Shown: one piece after another, positions 1 through 5,275 of the stretch | How positions within the stretch are numbered: position 1 is the stretch's first letter | Layout of the letters: every line of letters starts with the position of its first letter | Assembly: GCA_023301015.1 (NCBI GenBank) | Contig: JALZVI010000203.1 | Location: 1 to 5,275 of the forward strand | DNA length: 5,275 nt | Source of the DNA: Rickettsiales bacterium | Lineage (GTDB): Bacteria > Pseudomonadota > Alphaproteobacteria > Rickettsiales > 21-14-0-20-44-7 | Direction: 5' to 3' | Position numbers and translations under genes: made by a program | The notes under the pieces: generated by a model | Told to the model about the DNA's origin: nothing | The model's database searches: none | What the model saw: only the letters and a program-made list of their open reading frames with translations

Positions 1-657
1 GGCAAGCACGCTTTGAGTGAGAATATAGCGAAAGCTAAGCGAGAAGAAATTGAACATGAATTTGATAACCCCGTGTTGAAATCTGCGCCTGAGCTTTTGC
101 AAAGTTTATATAATGATTCGCCGCTGTTCCGCGATGTTGTTGATCGTAATGGTAATGCTGTTGCTTCATCCACGGACTTTGACAAAGTTTGGCAAAAGGC
201 GATGTCGACAGGTTTGAAGATGATTGATGACAAGGATCGACTGATTTCTACTGTATATATTGAGCGTCGTCCGCAACCAGATGAGCTGGAAAAAGCGGCA
301 GAGGAAAAGCACACAATGCGCGGTTATTTGTCGGGGCTTGAGATTGAATGCCGTAAGGCTTCTCACTTGGTGATTGAATCGATGACGGGTGAGTCATTTG
401 AGTTGAGCGATGAAATTTCAACCACAGATCTAAAGCTCAAAGTTAGGGAGTTGATGCGCGACAAAGGCAAGCTTCATGCAGGCGATGCAATGCACTCATT
501 TGCAGATGTTGTAAGAAGTTCCGTTCCCGAGGAGCTTAGGGATGATAAGTTTGATACTTCTCATCATCACGCTGTTGATTTGTCAACGCTTCACCCGCCA
601 ACGCCGCAACCAGTGACGGAAAAGTTGAGACAAGAGCAGGTGGCGTTGCGAGCCTAG
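1..657 (+). CDS. Unrecognised soluble protein, probably 5'-truncated by the window
   Basis: I do not recognise this protein. The frame is open from the left edge (it reads G-K-H-A before a TTG at 13) to a TAG at 655-657, giving about 214-218 residues. No purine-rich ribosome-binding site fits the TTG at 13 and the first internal Met comes only around residue 64, so the true start most likely lies to the left. The product is hydrophilic and rich in Glu, Lys and Asp, with no membrane segment, signal peptide or obvious catalytic motif. A Lys/Glu-rich stretch (around residues 92-101) and a helical, charged middle suggest an alpha-helical protein. Near the C-terminus there is a His cluster (SHHHAVD) followed by a proline-rich stretch (HPPTPQP). 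The gene lies 87 bp before the ABC-F gene on the same strand, so co-transcription is possible. That it is coding is fairly sure from the length and protein-like composition; the function is unknown. Confidence 0.7.
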   Translation, partial: GKHALSENIAKAKREEIEHEFDNPVLKSAPELLQSLYNDSPLFRDVVDRNGNAVASSTDFDKVWQKAMSTGLKMIDDKDRLISTVYIERRPQPDELEKAAEEKHTMRGYLSGLEIECRKASHLVIESMTGESFELSDEISTTDLKLKVRELMRDKGKLHAGDAMHSFADVVRSSVPEELRDDKFDTSHHHAVDLSTLHPPTPQPVTEKLRQEQVALRA

Positions 658-663
658 GCTGTG

Positions 664-735
664 ATGCGCGCTTTAACAGGTGCAATTCTAGCACTATTAG
701 GTTATGGTGCGATCCGCAGAAACTTTAAGAGATGA
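664..735 (+). CDS. Possible 23-residue hydrophobic mini-ORF upstream of the ABC-F gene
   Basis: An ATG at 664 opens a 23-codon frame ending with TGA at 733-735. It encodes a hydrophobic segment (ALTGAILALLGYGAI) followed by a basic tail (RRNFKR), the layout of a single small membrane helix with positive residues at the end. A GTG at 661 is an alternative start in the same frame. It begins 6 bp after the upstream stop and ends 9 bp before the ABC-F start, with which it shares the reading frame, separated by the TGA and three sense codons. There is only a poor ribosome-binding site (AGG at 656-658). It could be a leader peptide, a small membrane protein, or chance; the short length keeps confidence low. 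Confidence 0.25.
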   Translation: MRALTGAILALLGYGAIRRNFKR

Positions 736-744
736 AATAACCTT

Positions 745-2586
745 ATGCTAGATCTAAAAAACGTTACCTACCGCATTGCTGGAAGAACATTGTTCGACAA
801 CGCATCACTGAATATTCCAACTGGATACCATGTTGGTTTTGTTGGCCCTAACGGGACGGGGAAGTCTACGCTGCTGAAGCTGATCTCGAAAGAGTTGGAG
901 ATGGATGGCGGTGAAATTACTATGGTTTCTGACCATAAAATGGGCATGGTGCGCCAAGATTTGCCTGATGATGATACTACTCTGCTAGACGTGGTTTTGG
1001 CGGCTGACACTGAGCGTGCAGGGCTTTTTGAGGAAGCTGAAACGGCGACTGATCCGCAGCGTATATGCGATATTTATGCGCGGCTTGATGATATTAATGC
1101 CTATGAAGCGCCGAGCAGGGCGTCGATTATTCTGACGGGTTTGGGCTTTGATGTTGATAAGCAATCGATGGCGATCAAAGATTTTTCTGGTGGTTGGAAG
1201 ATGCGTGTGGCTTTGGCTGCGGCGTTGTTTCAGCAGCCTGAATTGCTGCTGCTCGATGAGCCGACAAACCATTTGGATTTTGAGGCGATTGTTTGGCTGG
1301 AAAACTTCATGATGAACTATCCGCACACGCTGCTCATCATCAGTCATGACCGCGAGACGCTGAACAAGACGGTAACGCATATTGTGCATTTGGATCAGCA
1401 GAAGCTGAAGATGTATACGGGCAATTACGACCAGTTTGAGACGGCATATGCGCAAAACAGAATGGGGCATCAGGCTTTGTTTGACAAGCAGCAGGCGCAT
1501 AAGAAGCAGATGATGAAATTTGTTGATCGCTTTGGAGCGAAGGCGAGTAAGGCGAAGCAGGCGCAGAGTCGTCTGAAGGCGATTGAGAAAATGGACATGG
1601 TGGATGCGCTGATATCGGAGCGTTCAACAAATTTCAAATTCCCGCAGCCAGAGAAAATTGGCTCGCCGATCATCACTTTGGACGATGTTGATATTGGGTA
1701 TTCTGAGGGCAACCCAGTGCTGAAGAAGGTGAATATTGGTATTGCTTGCGATGACCGAATTGCGCTTTTGGGTGCGAATGGTAATGGTAAGTCAACGCTG
1801 ATTAAGCTGATTTCTGGCAAGCTGGAAGCGATGAAGGGCGAGGTGCATCGAAGTGCTAAACTGCGAGTAGGGTATTTTGCGCAGCATCAGACGGATGAGT
1901 TGGACGTGAACGCGACGGCCTATGAGGCTTTGCGTGAGGCGATTTTGAATGTGCCAGAGCATAATATCCGTGCGATGCTTGGGAAGTTTGGGTTTGATAA
2001 GGATAAGTCGGACACGAAAATTGCTGAGCTTTCTGGTGGCGAGAAATCGCGCCTGCTATTTTGCTTGATGAGCTATGACGCGCCGCATGTGATGCTGCTC
2101 GATGAACCGACAAACCATTTGGATATTGACGCGCGCGCTGCTTTGATTCAGGCGTTGAACGGCTATGAAGGCTGCGTGATTTTGGTGAGCCATGATCCGC
2201 ATTTGGTAGAATCTGTGGCTGACCAGCTGTTGCTGATTAAGGACGGCGCGGTGAAGCCTTATGACGGTGATCTTGAAGCGTATCGCCAATTGATCATGGA
2301 TCAGCGCAAGAAGGAACGCGGCGATGCTAAGAAAGAGCGGAAGAATAAGAAGGATGGCAAAAAAGCTAAGGGCGGTGGTAAGAACGCGGCGCAACAAGCT
2401 GAAAAAGCTGAGAAAAACTTGGAGAAGCTTGTAAAGGCAAAGGCCGCTTTGGAAGAGGAAATGGCAACGCCGATGGCGATTAATAAGCCCGGTGTGATGG
2501 ATGGCTTGCTGGTTAAATATGCCGACATTCAAAAAGAAGTGGAAGCTGCGGAAGAGATTTGGCTACAAGCGCAGGATGCTGCTTAG
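745..2586 (+). CDS. ABC-F family ATPase (YheS/Uup-like), ribosome-associated
   Basis: A complete 613-residue ABC-F protein: two nucleotide-binding domains in one chain and no membrane segments, so a cytoplasmic ATPase, not a transporter. Domain 1 has Walker A GPNGTGKST (34-42), signature FSGGW (147-151), Walker B LLLLDEPTNHLD with D171/E172, and switch H201. Domain 2 has Walker A GANGNGKST (343-351), signature LSGGE (429-433), Walker B with D453/E454, and H483. Both catalytic Glu residues are present. The charged linker at about 235-300 matches the ABC-F interdomain linker that reaches into the ribosomal E site. The C-terminus has a very basic stretch (521-546) and then a probable coiled coil (about 549-610), as in YheS and Uup. 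Known ABC-F members act on translating ribosomes; the exact role of this one, including any part in antibiotic resistance, cannot be read from the sequence. ATG 745 is the only start in frame after the TGA at 733; a weak ribosome-binding site (GAGATGA, 730-736) precedes it. Confidence 0.96.
   Translation: MLDLKNVTYRIAGRTLFDNASLNIPTGYHVGFVGPNGTGKSTLLKLISKELEMDGGEITMVSDHKMGMVRQDLPDDDTTLLDVVLAADTERAGLFEEAETATDPQRICDIYARLDDINAYEAPSRASIILTGLGFDVDKQSMAIKDFSGGWKMRVALAAALFQQPELLLLDEPTNHLDFEAIVWLENFMMNYPHTLLIISHDRETLNKTVTHIVHLDQQKLKMYTGNYDQFETAYAQNRMGHQALFDKQQAHKKQMMKFVDRFGAKASKAKQAQSRLKAIEKMDMVDALISERSTNFKFPQPEKIGSPIITLDDVDIGYSEGNPVLKKVNIGIACDDRIALLGANGNGKSTLIKLISGKLEAMKGEVHRSAKLRVGYFAQHQTDELDVNATAYEALREAILNVPEHNIRAMLGKFGFDKDKSDTKIAELSGGEKSRLLFCLMSYDAPHVMLLDEPTNHLDIDARAALIQALNGYEGCVILVSHDPHLVESVADQLLLIKDGAVKPYDGDLEAYRQLIMDQRKKERGDAKKERKNKKDGKKAKGGGKNAAQQAEKAEKNLEKLVKAKAALEEEMATPMAINKPGVMDGLLVKYADIQKEVEAAEEIWLQAQDAA
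1247..2124 (+). repeat. Near-identical 32-bp pair encoding the two Walker B motifs
   Basis: Positions 1247-1278 and 2093-2124 match at 31 of 32 bases, the only difference being a silent G/A in the Glu codon. Both encode the LLDEPTNHLD segment of the two ABC domains. This is an internal direct repeat in the ABC-F gene, 846 bp apart and in the same frame. It is best explained by a conserved protein motif combined with shared codon preference, possibly kept alike by gene conversion. Coordinates here span both copies and the sequence between them. Confidence 0.8.
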
Positions 2587-2807
2587 ATAAAGGTGTGGAG
2601 ATATTCGTCTTCACGGTTCTGGAAAGATAGGATTGCGGGGCTTTGAATAATGCCTCTGTCTATATTTATAGCTTTCCTGATGGTCTCATTTTCCTGCCAG
2701 CTTTCGCGTCCAGCTATTACTGTTGGTAAATGGACAATCAGCGCGGCAGAAATTGCCCGTGATGCGCTTTCCCACAGGTAGCTATAGGTTGATACATAAT
2801 AAGACAT
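2583..2807 (-). CDS. Doubtful minus-strand frame, possibly a remnant of a larger gene
   Basis: On the minus strand an ATG at 2807 opens 74 codons ending with TAA at 2583-2585, so the stop overlaps the ABC-F stop in a tail-to-tail arrangement. Unlike the other minus-strand frames it is not inside a plus-strand gene, and its composition is protein-like (YSYLWESASRAISAALIV, then LPTVIAGRESWQEN). That segment is faintly reminiscent of the C-terminal part of GT-B glycosyltransferases, where an acidic residue, a small-residue helix and a PVI-like strand follow each other, but this is impression only. The frame remains open without a start upstream to a TAA at 2844-2846, so codons for about 12 more residues precede the Met. 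No ribosome-binding site precedes 2807. It may be a decayed C-terminal fragment, a small orphan protein, or non-coding spacer. Confidence 0.3.
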   Translation of the reverse strand: MSYYVSTYSYLWESASRAISAALIVHLPTVIAGRESWQENETIRKAINIDRGIIQSPAILSFQNREDEYLHTFI

Positions 2808-2816
2808 GCTTATGCT
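2789..2816 (+). promoter_or_regulatory. Candidate sigma-70-type promoter for the GIY-YIG gene
   Basis: TTGATA (2789-2794, five of six matches to TTGACA) and TATGCT (2811-2816, four of six to TATAAT) are separated by 16 bp. Transcription from here would give a leader of about 45 bases before the ATG at 2867. It is a pattern match only, in an AT-rich spacer where chance matches are common. Confidence 0.3.
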
Positions 2817-2866
2817 TAAGGCTTGAAATGAAGTTGGTGTTTTTTAATAGATTAAGGTGATTTGGG

Positions 2867-3139
2867 ATGAGTGAGGTTAACTGTAACTGGGTGCTTTATA
2901 TTCTGCGATGTGCGGACGATACGCTTTATACAGGTATCACCAACAATCTTGAGCGTCGCGTGGAAGCGCATGACAGCGGCGCTGGCGCGAAATATACGAA
3001 GGGGCGAGGGCCTGTGACGGTTGTTTATACTGAGGTCTGCGCCGATCGGAGCGAGGCATCAAAGCGGGAGAGGGTGGTGAAGTTACTGTGCCGTGGCTCG
3101 AAGCTGAAGCTTGCGAAGGAATGGGCAGCGCGCAAATAG
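2867..3139 (+). CDS. GIY-YIG nuclease domain protein, YhbQ/UPF0213-like
   Basis: A complete 90-residue single-domain protein of the GIY-YIG superfamily, the usual length for the small YhbQ-like group. The two halves of the motif are LYILRC (10-15) and LYTGIT (20-25), followed by NLERRV with the conserved Arg at 30/31. Then come H35 and GAKYTKGRGPV (40-50), a block typical of this subfamily, and the helix with the metal-binding Glu (RSEASKRERVVK, Glu68). All expected active-site residues are present, so it should be a Mg-dependent DNA endonuclease or DNA-binding protein; the physiological role of this subfamily is poorly settled, with DNA repair or processing suggested. The start at ATG 2867 is set by a good ribosome-binding site, AAGGTGA at 2854-2860, six bases upstream. 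It lies 280 bp after the ABC-F gene and 52 bp before the RRM gene. Two Cys beyond C15 (C58, C75) have no obvious role. Confidence 0.93.
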   Translation: MSEVNCNWVLYILRCADDTLYTGITNNLERRVEAHDSGAGAKYTKGRGPVTVVYTEVCADRSEASKRERVVKLLCRGSKLKLAKEWAARK

Positions 3140-3143
3140 CCGA

Positions 3144-3180
3144 TTATAAAGACTGGCAATTGCGTCTAAACTGTTTATAA
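3144..3180. repeat. Inverted repeat between the GIY-YIG and RRM genes
   Basis: Perfect 7-bp arms TTATAAA (3144-3150) and TTTATAA (3174-3180) enclose a 23-bp centre that itself contains the 8-bp palindrome GCAATTGC (3156-3163) flanked by GAC (3151-3153) and GTC (3164-3166). The dyad sits 5 bp after the nuclease stop codon and ends 11 bp before the RRM start. It lacks a GC-rich stem and U-tract, so it is not a typical terminator. It could be an operator or a weak RNA hairpin over the RRM leader; AT-rich arms of this size can also arise by chance. Confidence 0.45.
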
Positions 3181-3191
3181 CATGATTTATT

Positions 3192-3428
3192 ATGAAAATA
3201 TCTGTTCTAAACATCCACCGCGACACAAAGTCAAAAGCAATCTATCAACTATTCGTTGGCTTCGGTCAGGTGAAATCATGCGATTTGGTGATGGATAAAG
3301 ACAGCGGTAAATCCAAGGGCTTTGGGTTTGTAGAGATGGAAAATGATGACGAAGCTTTGGCCGCAATTGAAGCGCTCCATGGGACGCAAGTTGGAAACCA
3401 AAAGATCAGAGTGAAGGCCGCTAGCTAA
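3192..3428 (+). CDS. Single-RRM RNA-binding protein
   Basis: A complete 78-residue protein made of one RNA recognition motif and almost nothing else. RNP2 is ISVLNI (residues 3-8) and RNP1 is KGFGFVEM (42-49), with the two RNA-stacking aromatics F44 and F46 intact. The first helix spans about 13-24 (SKAIYQLFVGFG), and the second about 52-63 (DEALAAIEALHG). In RNP2 the usual aromatic at the second position is Ser4, which may alter base stacking. No Gly-rich C-terminal tail, such as cyanobacterial Rbp proteins often carry, is present. Short bacterial RRM proteins of this kind bind single-stranded RNA; targets are unknown. ATG 3192 is the only sensible start because a TGA lies in frame at 3183-3185. 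No clear ribosome-binding site is seen, so translation may be weak or rely on an AT-rich leader. It is 52 bp after the nuclease gene and 84 bp before katG. Confidence 0.92.
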   Translation: MKISVLNIHRDTKSKAIYQLFVGFGQVKSCDLVMDKDSGKSKGFGFVEMENDDEALAAIEALHGTQVGNQKIRVKAAS

Positions 3429-3512
3429 GCTGATTTTCGTATAAATATATATTGCAAAACCTATTTTTTCGGCTATCTATTAAGCATAGAAAATTGAACA
3501 TAGGGATTGAAT
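3429..3512 (+). promoter_or_regulatory. AT-rich katG upstream region with CTAT/ATAG elements
   Basis: This 84-bp spacer is strongly AT-rich and probably carries the katG promoter. A -35-like TTGCAA (3452-3457) is visible, but no well-spaced -10 box stands out; TCTATT (3477-3482) is 19 bp downstream. CTAT occurs at 3461, 3473 and 3477, and ATAG at 3486 and 3500. These are the half-elements found in OxyR sites, but their spacing here does not fit the OxyR pattern of four elements. No rho-independent terminator for the RRM gene is visible. Confidence 0.3.
3502..3506 (+). promoter_or_regulatory. Ribosome-binding site fixing the katG start
   Basis: AGGGA lies six bases before ATG 3513. A TAG in the same frame at 3501-3503 rules out a longer protein, and the only other option, TTG at 3507, would be too close to this site. 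The start therefore includes the signal peptide. Confidence 0.65.
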
Positions 3513-5275
3513 ATGAAAATACGCAAAATATTAATGAGTGCGACTATAGTCGGACTTGCAGTTGTTTCACAGCCGACTATATCTTTGGCATATCCAGGAA
3601 TGGGCGCGGCTAAAGTTGAGACAAAAGCAAAGCTCAATCAATTCTGGTGGCCAGATCAGCTAGACCTTGCCCCGTTGCGTGACCATGATGCGAAATCCAA
3701 TCCTTATGGCGAAAATTTTGACTATGCGACAGAGTTCAAAAAGCTAGATATGGCTGCGCTAAAGAAGGACATTGATTCTCTTCTAACAACCTCGCAAGAT
3801 TGGTGGCCAGCTGATTATGGCAATTATGGCCCGTTTTTTATCCGCATGGCATGGCATAGTGCAGGGACATACCGCACACATGATGGCCGTGGTGGTGCAG
3901 GTGGAGGGCAGCAACGCTTTGATCCACTAAATAGCTGGCCTGATAATGGCAACTTGGACAAGGCGCGTCGTTTGTTATGGCCGATTAAGCAAAAATACGG
4001 AAAGAGCGTTTCTTGGGCAGATTTGATCGTGCTTGCTGGTAACGTTTCGCTAGAGAATATGGGTTTTGAAACTTATGGCTTTGCTGGCGGTCGTGCAGAT
4101 GATTGGGAGCCAGATTTGGTTTATTGGGGCCCTGAAGTGGAGATGTTGGCTAGTGACCGACGTGGCAAGGATGGCGCTTTGAAAAAGCCGCTTGCTGCTG
4201 TTCATATGGGGCTGATTTATGTGAACCCAGAAGGCCCAGGTGGAAAGCCTGATGCTTTGGCTTCCGCAAAAAATATTCGTGAATCATTCGGCCGTATGGC
4301 GATGAATGACGAAGAAACTTTTGCGCTAATTGCAGGTGGTCACACATTTGGAAAAATGCATGGCGCTCATAAGCCAGAAGAGTGCGTTGGTGTTGAGCCA
4401 GCAGCTGCTGCGATTGAAGGGCAGGGACTTGGTTGGAAGAACAAGTGCGGCAAAGGTCATTCAGAAGACACCACAACAAGTGGGTTGGAAGGCGCTTGGA
4501 CAGCCGCTCCAACGCAGTGGACAACTATGTATTTAGACAATTTGCTTAACATTGAGTGGGAGCAAACAAAAAGCCCAGCAGGTGCGATTCAGTGGCAGCC
4601 AAAGAATGCTGAGGACCATCAAAGAGTTCCTGATGCGCATATTAAAGGTGAATATCATGCACCCGTTATGACTACGGCCGATTTGGCTTTGAAATTTGAC
4701 CCTGAGTATAAGAAAATTGGTGAGCGTTTCTTGGCTGATCCTAGCGAATATGAGAAAGCATTTGCGAAGGCTTGGTATAAGCTAACTCATCGCGACATGG
4801 GGCCTAGCGCTCTTTATTTGGGTGCGGAAGTGCCAAAAGAAAGTCTGATCTGGCAAGATGTTGTTCCTGAAGTTGATTATACTTTGATTGGCGCTGCGGA
4901 TGTGCAGCAGCTGAAAAAAGACATTTTGAACTCAGGTTTGACTGTGTCAGAGCTTGTGCAAACGGCTTGGGCTTCGGCTTCGACATATCGTAATACTGAT
5001 ATGCGTGGTGGTGCTGATGGCGCTCGAATTCGTCTTGCTCCGCAAAAAGATTGGGCAGCAAACAACCCGAAGCAACTTGCAAAAGTTCTTTCAAAGCTTG
5101 AGCAGCTGCAAAGTGATTTCAACAAATCTGCGGCAGGAAATAAGCAAGTATCTATGGCTGATCTTATTGTCTTAGGTGGAGCGGCGGCGATTGAGAAAGC
5201 GGCGAAAGATGCTGGCGCGGCTGTTGAAGTCCCGTTTAAAGCTGGCCGTGCTGATGCATCGCAAGCTCAAACAGA
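3513..5275 (+). CDS. katG: Exported catalase-peroxidase, KatP-like, 3' end cut by window
   Basis: Bifunctional haem catalase-peroxidase that removes hydrogen peroxide; 587 codons are present of the usual 720-750, and the frame runs off the right edge. The N-terminus is a Sec signal peptide: basic MKIRK, a hydrophobic core ([13 protein letters not shown]), and a likely cut after SLA (A26), placing the enzyme in the periplasm, as for E. coli O157 KatP. The haem domain follows. The distal triad is R111, W114, H115 ([13 protein letters not shown]). The Met-Tyr-Trp cofactor is W114, Y236 ([10 protein letters not shown]) and M262. The proximal residues are H277 (GGHTFGK), W329 and D390, and the mobile arginine is R427 (HRDMGP). 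Thus every key catalytic residue is intact. From roughly residue 440 the second, haem-free domain begins ([22 protein letters not shown]). C291 and C312 lie in a loop after the proximal His and may form a disulfide. The katG symbol is the family name; katP would be equally apt. Confidence 0.97.
   Translation, partial: MKIRKILMSATIVGLAVVSQPTISLAYPGMGAAKVETKAKLNQFWWPDQLDLAPLRDHDAKSNPYGENFDYATEFKKLDMAALKKDIDSLLTTSQDWWPADYGNYGPFFIRMAWHSAGTYRTHDGRGGAGGGQQRFDPLNSWPDNGNLDKARRLLWPIKQKYGKSVSWADLIVLAGNVSLENMGFETYGFAGGRADDWEPDLVYWGPEVEMLASDRRGKDGALKKPLAAVHMGLIYVNPEGPGGKPDALASAKNIRESFGRMAMNDEETFALIAGGHTFGKMHGAHKPEECVGVEPAAAAIEGQGLGWKNKCGKGHSEDTTTSGLEGAWTAAPTQWTTMYLDNLLNIEWEQTKSPAGAIQWQPKNAEDHQRVPDAHIKGEYHAPVMTTADLALKFDPEYKKIGERFLADPSEYEKAFAKAWYKLTHRDMGPSALYLGAEVPKESLIWQDVVPEVDYTLIGAADVQQLKKDILNSGLTVSELVQTAWASASTYRNTDMRGGADGARIRLAPQKDWAANNPKQLAKVLSKLEQLQSDFNKSAAGNKQVSMADLIVLGGAAAIEKAAKDAGAAVEVPFKAGRADASQAQT
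3541..3581. repeat. Palindrome and inverted repeat inside the katG signal-peptide codons
   Basis: A perfect 12-bp palindrome, CGACTATAGTCG, lies at 3541-3552. Its right half also pairs with a second copy of the element: TATAGTCGG (3545-3553) and CCGACTATA (3573-3581) are perfect 9-bp inverted arms with a 19-base loop. The structure covers codons 10-23 of katG, about 30-70 bases after the start. It could be a dyad operator or an mRNA stem affecting early elongation, or chance. Confidence 0.6.

Noticed and set aside
166..366. Minus-strand frame of 66 codons in the first gene
   Set aside because: It is antisense to a longer protein-like frame, has no ribosome-binding site, and has no recognisable domain.
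985..1500. Long minus-strand open frame (171 codons) inside the ABC-F gene
   Set aside because: It is antisense to a strongly supported gene, has a basic, low-complexity composition, and recognisable motifs belong only to the plus strand. The minus-strand frames at 768-1010, 1340-1630, 1470-1820, 1856-2113, 2056-2532 and 2301-2528 are rejected for the same reason.
745..2586. ABC transporter for drug export
   Set aside because: Two fused ATPase domains with the ABC-F linker and no membrane segments, and no permease gene nearby, point to the soluble ABC-F class.
2867..3139. Homing endonuclease or mobile intron signal from the GIY-YIG domain
   Set aside because: The protein is a short single-domain YhbQ-type member without a DNA-binding extension, and no intron or interrupted gene is nearby.
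3144..3180. Rho-independent terminator after the GIY-YIG gene
   Set aside because: The arms are AT-only and no run of T follows the second arm, so the hairpin would be too weak for termination.
3160..3180. Promoter for the RRM gene from TTGCGT (3160) and TTATAA (3175)
   Set aside because: The spacing of 9 bp is far too short for a sigma-70 promoter.
4150..4524. Minus-strand frame of 124 codons within katG
   Set aside because: It lies opposite the proximal-haem part of katG, where the plus-strand protein is conserved residue by residue. The frames at 4804-5094 and 4877-5125 (minus) and 4330-4536 and 4954-5175 (plus, other frame) are shadows too.

Overview
This 5.3 kb stretch looks like ordinary chromosome from a Gram-negative bacterium of moderate GC content. 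Probably a proteobacterium: the style of the ABC-F protein suggests an alphaproteobacterium, while the catalase-peroxidase closely resembles the exported KatP type known from gammaproteobacteria. The taxonomic call is inference and weak. I see no tRNA, rRNA, insertion sequence, phage gene, CRISPR array or integrase.

Layout, left to right. Positions 1-657 (+) hold the end of an unrecognised, charged, soluble protein whose frame is open to the window edge. A possible 23-residue hydrophobic mini-ORF (664-735) follows, in the same frame as the next gene. Positions 745-2586 (+) encode a complete two-domain ABC-F ATPase of about the YheS/Uup type (ribosome-associated, not a transporter). Positions 2587-2866 separate it from the next plus-strand gene. 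They hold only a doubtful minus-strand frame, perhaps a gene remnant, whose stop overlaps the ABC-F stop, plus a weak promoter candidate. Positions 2867-3139 (+) encode a YhbQ-like GIY-YIG endonuclease-domain protein. Positions 3192-3428 (+) encode a single-RRM RNA-binding protein, separated from the nuclease gene by a spacer with an inverted repeat. From 3513 to the right edge (+) runs a catalase-peroxidase with a Sec signal peptide, cut by the window end after 587 codons.

All convincing genes are on the plus strand, but gaps of 50-280 bp and individual ribosome-binding sites argue for several small transcription units, not one operon. Functions are loosely related at most: ribosome-associated ATPase and RNA-binding protein (translation/RNA), a small nuclease, and an exported peroxide-detoxifying enzyme. 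I found no evidence of a new multi-gene system. The points most worth a second look are the exported KatG with its cysteine pair, the inverted repeat in its signal-peptide codons, the in-frame mini-ORF before the ABC-F gene, and the RRM protein with an unusual RNP2 motif.
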